This document shows positions 19,101 through 28,759 of a stretch of DNA of 57,500 nucleotides, one piece after another; the stretch's first letter is position 1; the number at the start of each line of letters is the position of its first letter. The DNA comes from Symbiodinium natans (Eukaryota > Sar > Dinophyceae > Suessiales > Symbiodiniaceae), in NCBI GenBank assembly GCA_905221605.1, contig CAJNDS010001502.1:350001-407500 (forward strand). Direction: 5' to 3'. Both the position numbers and the translations under genes were made by a program. The notes under the pieces were generated by a model, which saw only the letters and a list, made by a program, of their open reading frames with translations, was not told the origin of the DNA and ran no database searches.

Positions 19101-19354
19101 AAGACTTCAAATTGCAAGTGCGCACAGATGCATACGCACCTAACATCAGTGCGAACGAGCTACGCAGGCACCAGCAAGCCATCTTCCTTTTCGGAGAGGT
19201 ACCTGGTGTCAGTTGCCCTGTGAGGGTGTGCACCAGAACTCTGAACCCCTCTTGCACCTCACACCCGAAACATCCCGAAACCAAAAGTCCCGAAACCCAA
19301 TTCTCAAAAGACTTGGGCCAGAAGCCCTTTCTGGCCGAACAAGCATCGAAAAAG
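19101..19354 (+). CDS. Two plus-strand exons of an unknown protein
   Basis: Exon 19101-19198 has acceptor TTTCCACTTCAG and donor GAG|GTACCTG and reads FKLQVRTDAYAPNISANELR then QQAIFLFGE. Exon 19322-19354 ends AAAAAG|GTACGC and reads KPFLAEQASKK in matching phase. Further open sequence continues to about 19460. The gene begins or continues outside what I can resolve. No family was recognised. Confidence 0.45.
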
Positions 19355-19459
19355 GTACGCAGAGATGTCGAGGAGTCGGAACAAATGAAGATTCTCAACG
19401 TCCAAGAAGAATTTGGGTGATGTCGGCACTCGTGGGAAGCTAGAGTCGCCAAGACAATT

Positions 19460-20210
19460 CATCTAGTTTTCGAACAATTCAGCTCCAGCCGCTAGTTGTG
19501 CTTGTCGTTGTCGCGTACGGAATCAACGTCGGAACATCAGCCGCCTAGTGCGGAAATTCTCTTAATGCTGGGCAAGCAGCATCATGGCCATGCCGCCTCA
19601 TTCCGCCATCAGCAAGACATGATGTCAAGCCCGCGAAACCCAACAAAAAACATTTGCCAGCTAAGCAAATAAAGACCAGTGCTCCGTGGGACGTTCCCCC
19701 TTATAACAAGAGTCCTTCATAAGGATTGCAGCAACCCCTATTATAATCCCTCTTAAGTCTTAAGGACTGCAATTAATAGTCTAAGGGGGAACATCCCAAG
19801 GTACTCCGGTGCAATCATACCCAAAACCCAAAACCGTAAACCCTAAACCCCAAACACATGAGCCGGGGAACTCTCAGAATCCTCAATGACGAAGAGCCGT
19901 CGGCGCCAGCTCCTTGGCCCAGCACAATGTTTTAGCACGAAACGAGTTTGTAAGCGTGATGCAATAGTGATGCAATCGAGTTGTGTTGCAGTCTGGTTCA
20001 AGACCATCTTTGCCATGGAGGGATGTGTTGATGGTTTAGGGTTGAGGGGAGTAGTTTAGTAAGGCTGCGGGAATCCTGGGACAATGCAAGGTACTCCCAG
20101 AATGAAAACAAAACCAACCCATGAACAGGCATAGGTTTTCCTTATTTCAGCACGCAGGACAACAAAGCCTACAAAGGATTTGGGGAGAGCTTGAGTCATG
20201 GGACTTTATG
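19460..20210. other. No convincing gene; MITE-H and telomere remnants
   Basis: This stretch holds a MITE-H copy at 19687-19800 (GGGACGTTCCCCCTTA and TAAGGGGGAACATCCCA) and degenerate CCCTAAA near 19820-19855. No exon with splice signals was found. Confidence 0.5.
19687..19800. mobile_element. MITE-H copy
   Basis: Terminal inverted repeats GGGACGTTCCCCCTTA and TAAGGGGGAACATCCC enclose an AT-richer centre. It matches 2852-2949 and 55150-55252. Confidence 0.7.
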
Positions 20211-20216
20211 ACTCAA

Positions 20217-20423
20217 TCAAGTTTCGATATCTGTGTGAGGTTCGCGATCGTGGGCCGAACGTTGTTGTTCAGCTTCCACATATGACCTGTGCACACAAGT
20301 CCAAGCGCCAGTGATCACGAAATTGCGAGTCAAAAGCATCCAATGGTCTTTCGTCCCGAAATTATGACTGCTCTGGGTCTTTCGGCCTTCTGAAGCCAGA
20401 TTGCTTCTCAAGATCCCACACAT
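20217..20423 (-). CDS. Open coding-like segment
   Basis: A continuous minus-strand frame reads, in part, KTQSSHNFGTKDHWMLLTR and VEAEQQRSAHDREPHTD, and ends at a stop. The composition is protein-like, but no family or splice context was found, so it may be an exon or chance. Confidence 0.3.
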   Translation of the reverse strand: MCGILRSNLASEGRKTQSSHNFGTKDHWMLLTRNFVITGAWTCVHRSYVEAEQQRSAHDREPHTDIET

Positions 20424-20568
20424 TTATATACGATATACCCTCTCACCTTTGCCATGGGGTCAACGCTTTGCCCCTAGTGAAGACGAAGGTACGAAATAGG
20501 CAAATGCAGGGAAGCCCAAGCTGAGAGCCGGACCAGTAAGCTTACCTTAGTCAGGCTGTAACTGTATA

Positions 20569-20662
20569 GGGGATAGGATTAGGGGGACCCTTGGGGCTCT
20601 AGACCCTCTGAAAAAGGTCCCTTGAGAAGAGGGTTAAGAAGGGGTTCCCTTTTAAGGGGACC
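20569..20662. mobile_element. MITE-G copy
   Basis: It shares with 37729-37815 the blocks AGGGGGACCCTTGGGG, AGACCCTCTGAA, AAGGTCCC and GAGGGTTAAGAAGGG, with inverted GGGGACC / GGTTCCC ends. Confidence 0.65.
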
Positions 20663-21290
20663 TAGGACTGTAGCTGAGGTCATACAAAGCTTGTCCACTA
20701 TGCAGACCGCCGTGAAGTCTACTTGCGGCATCTGACCAGAAAGCTGATCTGCGGGCTTTGTACATATTGACAACGTTGACCACTGCACTTACTGTCTGGT
20801 TAGTAAACTCTGCACTTGCTTGCAAGTGGCCACGAATTCTGACCGGCTTCTCACCGGGAATGAAAGATGCCAGAATCTTTGTCCTGGATGGCTGACGAGC
20901 AACCGCCTCGACGAGCTTGGCAAGGCCTGCGCTGCCACGATGCCAATGGATGCGGGATTCAAGTCTGAAGTCCAAAGGTGCCCCCCCCAAGAAGAACGCA
21001 GCCCCAACTTGAGCGACTTGAGCTGCACACCTTCTTGGCTGTGTTGGTGCTCAATTCGGGCCGCAGGACGCAAAAGCGAATCTGGGGGTCTAAAGCGCAC
21101 AGGCTAAGGTTCATTCTGCAGGCGCTCGCATGAGCAAAACCTTCACCCCTTAGACACCATGGCTTCAGGGATACAGGTCTCGAAGTCTGGAGATGCCAGA
21201 AGATCATCAGATCCAACATCTTATGCACTATGCAGGCCAAATCTTCCTTGTCTTCTGCGCCACTACCAGAGATGAAACCCACATGGCTAC
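20662..21290 (-). CDS. Minus-strand exons of an unknown protein
   Basis: Open segments read GAEDKEDLACIVHKMLDLMI (about 21195-21270), AGLAKLVEAVARQPSRTKIL (about 20850-20925, donor CCCG|GTGAGA) and MPQVDFTAVCIVDKLCMTSA (about 20675-20735). The middle exon has a helix pattern seen in leucine-rich-repeat proteins, but the match is too short to name. Plus-strand frames compete in places. Confidence 0.35.
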
Positions 21291-21539
21291 ACGGCGGATT
21301 ACAGTCTTCGGCCGCCTTCGAGACAGCAGCACTTCAGCCGCAGCTTGCCTTGGGACTGATGAACATTTTAGGCCGTGCCCCTTGCCTTGAACCTTATGAC
21401 CGGAATTCCTGCTAGCACCACCATAGCCTGTTCACTTTGGCGAAGAATCCATGAGCAGCACAACGCTGCATTATCCCAGATTGTGATAGACGCATCTGTT
21501 TTGCAATGTTTCTGTGGACTCTCTACGCAGTCGCAAAGA

Positions 21540-22680
21540 CCTAACCCTAAACCCTAAACAAAATATCAAGCTAGCAGCAGGAACCGAGAGCATCGGCAGC
21601 ATCCTTCTGGAGGACCTGGGAGCTTCAGGAGCTTGGCTAGCATGCTTAGGGTTTACGGTTTAGGGTTTAGGGCTTAGGGTTTAGTGCTTATTTATAAGAA
21701 CCCCCCCCCAAAAAAAATGAAAAATAACAAAAAACAATAATAAGGGATACCCCGATAGTTTAGGTCGTGGTGTGAAGGGCTGCGAACTCGTGCATTCATC
21801 TGACACTTATGTAATTCTATTTCTGCCACAGACGGAAGCGACCTGGGCCAGACGTGACGATGGTTGAGGGCAGGACGTGATGCCCATCAGTGTCCAAGCT
21901 GATGTCGGAACCGCTCCCACGCAGGTCCTTGCTCCAAACCGAGTCACTTGACGAATGTGGGCCAATGAGTTGGAAAGGCGGAACATCAGTCGGGTATTCT
22001 GAAACTTCCAGGGTTGAGGGTTTAGGGGTTTAGTCTCCAGAATGACCTCCCCACACTGCCCCCACCATCTGCCACCTACAAGAGCCCCCTGGGGCCTCAG
22101 TTCTGAGGGTCGTTACATCGTCTCTTAGTATGGGCCATTAAAATCCTTGAAAGGGGGCCCCTTATGTACCCCTTATATATCTACTTCTATACAATCCAAG
22201 GGATGATATCTATTCAGAACCAGTGACCCCCAAGCCTCCGAGCAAGGATCCACGCTGCCTAAACCCTAAACCCTAAACCCTAAAACCTAAACCCTAAACC
22301 CTAAACCCTGAACAATTTAAAAAGCCAGTGTTTAGGGTTTGGGGTTTAAGGTCATTGAGTCCTGCCATTTCACGTGGCGCTCCCACGGCGCCTCGCCATC
22401 GGGGGCCTTCTGGGGCATGCTGCGCCACGCGTATCGCAATTCCTGGGTCCTAGATTCCTTCGGGCCTGCGGCTTGCTGAAGTTACCCTAAACCCTAAACC
22501 CTAAACCCCAAAACCCTAAGTTCCTTCATGCCCCTTAAGCATTGCAACATCTGCTGCGGTGCCCAGGATATCGGTGCCCAAACTCCACTCCTGGAGCCAG
22601 AAGCTCAGAGCGCGCACATCGCTGATAAAAGTGCAAGAAATTAGGGCTTAGGGTTTAGGGTTTAGGGTTGCCTGAAAACC
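21540..22680. other. Repeat-rich, no gene resolved
   Basis: The stretch holds telomere tracts (21541-21557, 21650-21686, 22256-22310, 22484-22517, 22643-22668) and a MITE-E remnant at 21680-21766, with several short GC-rich blocks that could be single exons. I could not orient them. Confidence 0.4.
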
Positions 22681-22759
22681 CTCTCAAACATATTCCTGAG
22701 TATGATCCTCGTAAAGCCAAGGGACCATATAAAATACTCCCAAGGGCCTACCTAGAGAA

Positions 22760-23105
22760 GAATGAATGACGCAATTTCCCAATGGACCGAGTGGGCACTG
22801 GCTGAATATAACCCATCGCATGATCAAGAAGCTGTCTGCTTGCGGCAAGCGAGTGCTGCGAGACGGGAAGATGTGACTCAGTGTGACTCTTTTCCTTGGC
22901 GACCTTGCGCCGCTTGGCAACCACACTTTAGGCACATGCCATGCACTAGCACATGACTTTCTGGAACTTATGCACACCATCCACGATCTGTGCACACGTT
23001 TGCCTGGTGATTCTGGAGCCTCTTCTTCTTCCTCGTCCTCCTCCTCCGACAGGCAAAGCTCTTCATGAAAGCATGCGCAGCCCTGGAGCAAATTAAGCCA
23101 AGAGC
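22760..23105 (-). CDS. Acidic and basic exons of an unknown protein
   Basis: A minus-strand exon at about 22990-23050 reads LCLSEEEDEEEEEAPESPG and ends at a GC donor. A downstream exon near 22780-22915 reads AKRRKVAKEKSHTESHLPVS then RQLLDHAMGYIQPVPTRS. A highly acidic run followed by a basic segment suggests a nuclear or chromatin-binding protein (inference only). Confidence 0.4.
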
Positions 23106-23134
23106 TTGCCTGCTTGATCCGCGCCCTGAAAACC

Positions 23135-23346
23135 AAGTTGAACCCGAAAACTGGGGGTCATGTATCCTGTAACTACTATAGCTCCTATTACAAGGTAATA
23201 TAGTCACCACGAACCCATTTGGGGTTCATTCATGGTCGCTTAACACTTCTGACAGGCGGTCATATACCCTGTACTACTACAATTCCTTTCAAAGTAATAT
23301 GAACCATAAACCCTTTTAGGGTTCATTTTGATCCCTTCAGGTTCAT
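23135..23346. mobile_element. Two adjacent MITE-B copies
   Basis: The first copy (about 23135-23225) has TTGAACCCGAAAACT and TTTGGGGTTCATT. The second (about 23262-23346) has GGTCATATACCCTG and CCCTTTTAGGGTTCATT. They sit in tandem next to the exons at 22.8-23.1 kb. Confidence 0.6.
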
Positions 23347-23359
23347 GTGGTCCCTGAAA

Positions 23360-23900
23360 AACCCTAAACCCTAAACCCTAAACCCGAAACCCTAAACCCT
23401 AAACCCTATGATAGGCAAGTTAAGGCGAGCGCTCCTCGCCCGCCCCAGGGCGCTCCTCGGCCGCCGTGGCGCCTGGCAGCACTTGGGTAGCGAGGGTCCC
23501 CTTCTTGGTTTAGGGTTTAGGGTTTAGGTCTTTGGGAAGTTTTCCCTGATACTCACAGATCTTAATAGGGATTATCTTGCCCCCTATTATAGTCACTTTT
23601 AAAGTTTCTCAAGCAAGGGGTACCCTTTTTGGGGGGGCCCTTTCGGGGGATCCTAATTGGGGTGCAATATCGGGGTACCCCTATTTGGGCAATGCCCACA
23701 TAGTACGGCGCCCTGGAAAAGGAGGACCCCAAAAAACAACCTTAATTTAGAGAACTACCCGCTGGCCGTTACGCTTCAGACGTTCTCATTCGTCTTTTGT
23801 GCACACCATAGCCACCAAACCCGTGTCATTTTGTAATGTTCGGCCCTGCTCCTCCTGTTCTTGAGAAAGAGTCTCGAAGCATTTTGAGCGCTCTGGGGTT
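23360..23900. other. Telomere tracts and a C-like element; no gene seen
   Basis: CCCTAAA repeats (23359-23409) and TTTAGGG repeats (23508-23528) are followed by a MITE-C2-like element at about 23630-23705 (GGGGTACCC blocks). One short GC-rich block at 23410-23510 might be an exon. Confidence 0.4.
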
Positions 23901-23902
23901 CA

Positions 23903-24485
23903 TTCATGGTACTTCACCGAATTCAACGACTTATGGCACAACCGGCCCTCATAACTCGCGGACGTGAGTCCCGCTTCTCTGAAACCTCGAGCAAGAAGAC
24001 CCAGAAAATCACGGCGAAGCGGAAAGCTGAGCTCATCTCCAGCATCGGGACTCTCTTCTGCCAGTTCTGCTGCGGCCTTAAAATGCCGATGTTCAAGGAA
24101 GGGTCGCTTAGGAATTTGTCTGGAATCTCTCCTCGAATCTTCCGACGCATGACACATGTTGCACGCGGAAACGGCTTGCCCAATGCTTGCAAGCCGGGCC
24201 TAAGACCCCATTCCCATGCCAAGATGACCCCGAGACCCTTAGACTCTCAGCGCCCCTGTCTCGCCCTATTTGTGCATTTCAGAAAATTGGGGTACCCCGT
24301 TTATGCCCCAAACAGACTAGCATCCCCTTTAAAGATACCCCCCCAAAAAGGGTACCCTATTTTCGGAAAACCCCTTTTTTTCAGCCGTTGAAATCATCTG
24401 TCTCACTGTCAAGCTCAGACAGTAGGGCACGGCGGAGCTTGCTGCCTGGGTTGAGAACTTGCTCTTGCGGATTGTGGCTCAGAGC
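23903..24485 (-). CDS. Unknown protein, two exons around a MITE-C2
   Basis: Exon about 24383-24485 reads SHNPQEQVLNPGSKLRRALL then ELDSETDDFNG. Exon about 23903-24155 reads RRDSRQIPKRPFLEHRHFKA then LAEESPDAGDELSFPLRRDF. The intron between holds a MITE-C2 copy at 24285-24378 (GGGTTTTCCGAAAATAGGG and TACCCCAATTTTCTG). The plus strand is also open across 23.9-24.4 kb but is less protein-like. Confidence 0.45.
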
Positions 24486-24519
24486 CTATAAGGTTCAGAG
24501 CTTAAGGTTCAGTAGTTTA

Positions 24520-24918
24520 AAGTAGTGTGTTACCCTTCTCCGGTATCTGGTTGGGGTACTGCATCAACCAACCGATGTCAGCTCGCTGCTTACTTCGTCT
24601 CGACGACTTGAGGCTCCATTGACGAAGCAGTGCCGAGTGTAATAGGACAACAATTATATTGGTATAGTGCAGCCTCGGCGCTTGTTCCCGTGTTCTCCTG
24701 TGGACCCCGTCACTTGCAAAAGTGCGTCGCAGGGCCAGGCATGTCCATGCAATCCTATGTGGTAGCATGATATACACATGACGTATGCTAAGCGATGCAG
24801 CCCAGTTGCCAGCCAAACGTGCTTTAGGCCTGAGTGCAAGCTGATGTTGGGAGAGCCGTGGGCCAGTCCCCAGCCCCATCGAAGGAATGTCTAACGCAAT
24901 TGAAGAGCCAGTACAAGC
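24520..24918 (-). CDS. Possible continuation of the coiled-coil gene
   Basis: The minus strand is open for about 130 codons, reading SQHQLALRPKARLAGNWAAS then SKQRADIGWLMQYPNQIPEK to a stop near 24517. It becomes in frame with the exon at 24941-25115 if the 22-nt telomere tract 24919-24940 is spliced out. The composition is less regular than for the neighbouring exons. Confidence 0.3.
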
Positions 24919-24940
24919 CTGAAAACCCTAAACCCTAAAC

Positions 24941-25360
24941 CCGCAGCTCATCCCAAATGATTTGAAAGTGATGACGAGCTTGACTGCATTCTACGGCCAG
25001 GGCGCGGGGCACGTCGCCTTTCTGAATCGCAGCTATCAGCTGCTGCAAGGGCTTACCACGGATGGCTATGTTGTTCTGAAGGTGCAACTCCTGTCCACGA
25101 ACCACTTGGCCGCGCAAGCTACGTGAACATACCCGAACCAGAGATGCTCATGAGTGAGCATTTTCCATGTCTTGCTCGAGTTCAAGGCATTGCTGCATCC
25201 ACGTGTGACCTACTTCCACGACATGCTGCCACAACAAACCGACTGAACGAACAAACGTCTTACGATTCTCCCCTCACGTTTGCGTCACCCTGGCTCCGAA
25301 AGGTTTGGAAGCTGACCGCCAGCAGCAGCGTCTATCAGCAGCTGAAAGCCTGAGTCGGTG
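24941..25360 (-). CDS. Helical protein with a telomere repeat at its splice donor
   Basis: Exons read LLIDAAAGGQLPNLSEP (about 25285-25340), WMQQCLELEQDMENAHS (about 25148-25235) and GQELHLQNNIAIRGKPLQQL then IAAIQKGDVPRALAVECSQA and HHFQIIWDELR (24941 to about 25115). The last exon ends CTGCGG|GTTTAGGG, so the donor is the telomere repeat itself. The helices look coiled-coil, but no family was recognised. Confidence 0.5.
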
Positions 25361-25444
25361 CAAACGCGGGTCGATGGCGACTGGCAGCTGTAACCTTTAG
25401 GGCCTTTAGGGTTTCGACTCTCAAGGTTTAGGGTTTGGGCTTCT

Positions 25445-25835
25445 TCTACTAGTACCACAAGGCAATGAATCAAAGACTTTTGCCCTGCGCATGCAAAATC
25501 TTGGGGACCAAATGAACCCGAAAACTCGGGTCATGTACCCTCTACTAACTCTACTACAATAATCCCCACGAGGGTATATGAACCATAAACCCTTTTACGG
25601 TCCATTTGGTCCCTTAAGGAAGGGGTGGGGGGGGGGGGTGGTGGGGTGGGGGTAGTGGGGTGGGGAGCTGGGGTGGGGGTGGTGGGGGTGGGGAGGTGGG
25701 GAGCTGGCTGGGGAGCTGGGGGTGGGGGTGGTGGGGTGGGGGTGGGGGGCTGCCTTCATCACTCACACGCATCCCAACTCCGAGCTCCTCCATCTCATTG
25801 AGCCTTGGATGGCGTTGAAACTCTGTTTTTTTGCC
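25445..25835 (-). CDS. Two exon-like segments around a MITE-B and a G-rich tract
   Basis: About 25745-25830 reads RHPRLNEMEELGVGMRVSDE and about 25445-25502 reads CMRRAKVFDSLPCGTSRR. The second starts immediately after the MITE-B end TTCATTTGGTCCCCAAG, which would be its splice acceptor. Between them lies the G-rich tract 25620-25750. Confidence 0.35.
25503..25615. mobile_element. MITE-B copy
   Basis: The ends are GGGGACCAAATGAACCCG and, inverted, GGTCCATTTGGTCCC. The interior is GGTCATGTACCCTCTACTA and GGGTATATGAACCATAAACC. Confidence 0.7.
25620..25750 (+). repeat. G-rich tandem tract
   Basis: GGGGTGG and GGGGAGCTG units repeat over about 130 nt. Many runs of three or more G make G-quadruplex formation plausible on the plus strand. 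Confidence 0.8.
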
Positions 25836-26050
25836 TATTGGCACACCTCTCGACTTGTGCATGCAAGCTCCGTCTTTTTTAGAATTGGGCGGGGGGGAGC
25901 GTTTTGTGGGCGCCCTCATAGAGGTTGAGCCTTCAGAAGCCCTCGTCCTTCCGGCTTGGGATGGCCATTCGCTATAGGTACTGCTTGCAGCCGTTTAAGG
26001 TCGCTTAAGGTCGCAAAGCTACATGAAAGCAAGTATCGTCGCATCGTTTA

Positions 26051-26340
26051 TTGCAATGCAACGGCGAGCTTCAGAAGACGCAGGAACTTTCGGAACGAAT
26101 CAAGAAGCACATAGTAGCCATGTCAAAGGCCTGTGAACCTTCTAAGGCGCTGCACGTGTCACAATTACACCTCGCAAGTCCCCACATGCAGCAAGAACAT
26201 CGTTCAAGAGGCCGCCCGCTCTCGAACGGCCGCTCGAAACTTCGGATACCTGCTGCTAGCAGTAACAAGTTCACTACATGCAGTTATTCAGTTTCAGCAC
26301 TACTGCTTCTGCAGGGACGACTCTCCGGCCTTCATCTGAG
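26051..26340 (+). CDS. Coiled-coil exon(s), plus strand
   Basis: The plus strand reads GELQKTQELSERIKKHIVAM then SKACEPSK with a GC donor near 26150, followed by an exon-like segment IVQEAARSRTAARNFGYLLL (26200-26270). The first part has a clear heptad pattern. The gene converges with the minus-strand exons at 26.46-26.88 kb. Unknown family. Confidence 0.4.
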
Positions 26341-26459
26341 ATATCATTGTCCATCACCTTGTGATGCTTCTTAAGGCGGTGATTCTTTCGTATGTTCAGG
26401 TGTGCCTTCCCGGCAAGCTGTTGGCGGGCTGACAGTATTGTACAGGAAGGCTCAGTCAA

Positions 26460-26885
26460 CCAGCACAGCTACGGCAGATTCTGCTACATATTGACAACAA
26501 GCCAAGTCCGCTCGCACGGCATTTCCAGAAGTATAGCCGAACGACGAGAAGGTTGGTGAGGCCTCCCGGCGCAAAAGCCTGAGGACGTGTCTCGAACATT
26601 CTCTCGCGCGTGCATATCTGACAACCAGCTCTAGGCACTCTGCTTGCTGAGCGGAAGGCCATGGGGCACAACCTAAGCCCCCAATCCGAAAAGACGATGC
26701 TCGAGGAATACTCTACTCGAAGACGCAAGCTGGACGTCTGGACGTCCATGGCAGCCTGAATTTGTGAAAACGCCCATTTGCCGAATCCCTGATGCCACCT
26801 TCTCCTGGATGGCCTCGGCCAGCGCACTGATACCGTCCTTGGGTTCGCGCAGCGACGGTTGCAAATGTCAACGCATGCTGTGCGC
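26460..26885 (-). CDS. Uncharacterised protein, minus strand
   Basis: Exons read EPKDGISALAEAIQEKVASG (about 26785-26865) and, after the acceptor TTCACAAATTCAG, AAMDVQTSSLRLRVEYSSSI (about 26690-26755). A further open segment, RMFETRPQAFAPGGLTNLLV, runs down to about 26460. No domain was recognised. Confidence 0.4.
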
Positions 26886-27089
26886 CGCAGGCAGTGGGAC
26901 AAAGGACTAAGGGATCAGTAGATCATCTGCCAAGCAACATCGCCGATGCTGTTGCCTCTGTTCAATCATTGTCTGCTGAAAAACGCCGTGATGCTAGTAA
27001 CAATAGCCTGTCCGACTGGGAGAAGTCTGGGTGTTGAAACATTGTCGTCACTCCAGTGCCCCAGGACCTACGGACCACGACACACACAG

Positions 27090-27260
27090 AGACACGCAGG
27101 ACATCCAAACTGCACCCCTAACTGCCGAGTGCAAATTGTCTGCAGTTGGCAGCACAAGTGCCGAATGCTCAACACACCTCAAAGCGGAGAAGAGCTCACC
27201 TTCAGCCATTCGATAATCAAAGGTCCACTGGCCGTACGATACTTGTCAGGGTTTGCGGGT
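27090..27260 (-). CDS. Coding-like segment
   Basis: The minus strand is open and reads QWTFDYRMAEGELFSALRC then VLPTADNLHSAVRGAVW. It could be an exon of the LRR gene next to it or a separate fragment. The plus strand is also open here. Confidence 0.25.
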
Positions 27261-27454
27261 TTAGTTGCCTCAAGTTACCCGCCTTGACGGTTCACTATAC
27301 CAAGGGTGGATGGAGGGTAGGACTCTCACAGTCGCACAGCAGCACGCAAGGCTTGAGTGTCCAAGCTACAGAAGACTAACCCGCGCCAGTGTTCCGGCAG
27401 TACCGGAAAACACGTCTGAACAGCTTGAGTAGACAGAAACGAGGCTTGCTTGGG

Positions 27455-27955
27455 ATTGATGAAGCAAGCAGCAGTATAAGCACAACCGACGTAGAGTGGG
27501 AAGGCCGCCACTCCGTGCCGCAGCAGAGAAGGCAGCAAGGCCCGCGTCGCCAAAGTGATTGTCCTTTGATTGCTGCTTCAACAGTAGGGTGTAGGGTCTA
27601 GGGTTGTGGTTCTCTTAAGGGGTCACCGCACAGCTGCCAACGGCTCCAGCAACTGAGCATCTGGCTATGGCAAAGAAGTCTGTCAAGTGGCCTGAGGTTT
27701 TAGTCTCAGTGCAAGCAACTTCTGTGCTCAACGCTACTGTGCTCTATTGCGGTCCATTTGGAGCTGCTGTGTGGCCAGCACTACGACACCAGGGGAACGT
27801 TGCAGGAAACTTGTGGCCAATGGCAGCTCAGTAGCTGAAGGGCAGCAGCATGCATGCGCTTGCCAGTGCGCAAAGCCCCCGGTCACCGACTTCATTGACG
27901 TTGATGCACAAGTCATCCACCGAGCTCATGGTGATACAGAACCTCTGCACATGTG
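27455..27955 (-). CDS. Leucine-rich-repeat protein (RNase-inhibitor type), two exons
   Basis: The exon at about 27845-27950 contains SSVDDLCINVNEVGDRGLCAL then ASA, and the exon at about 27460-27560 contains NHFGDAGLAAFSAAARSG then LPTLRRLCL. Both show the RI-type LRR signature N.(I/V)GD.GL.AL..A, with an L.L.L stretch. LRR proteins mediate protein binding, and dinoflagellates carry many. The intron between has telomere-like GTAGGGTGTAGGGTCTAGGG near 27586-27605. Confidence 0.55.
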
Positions 27956-28283
27956 ACATCGTCTCTGGTATTGCTCGTCATTCATGTACACATGATGAGC
28001 CAGATAATACTAACCATAGTTTGAAGCTATGGTTGCTATATCGGTGAAGCATCCATATGTCAAAGAAACATGGGTTTTCGATCTTTTTCGAAGTATTGGA
28101 ATGAATACACTACAAGGTTTTTAAAAATGGTTGTAGGGATGGCAGTCTCAGTAACAATGCAAGTTGTAATTCTGTGGCAAGCATTGACTCTAATGAGTGG
28201 TCATGTGGTTTCATGCTTGATAACGTGGTAAACACATATGACAATGGAGGCTTAAAGCCGCAGTTTATTACATCGCAGAGAAA

Positions 28284-28744
<461 letters not shown>

Positions 28745-28759
28745 GGCACGTGATTAGAT

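Noticed and set aside
24285-24378. Continuation of the plus-strand frame 23906-24391 as coding
   Set aside because: The end of that frame runs through a MITE-C2 element, and the minus strand has more protein-like exons on both sides.
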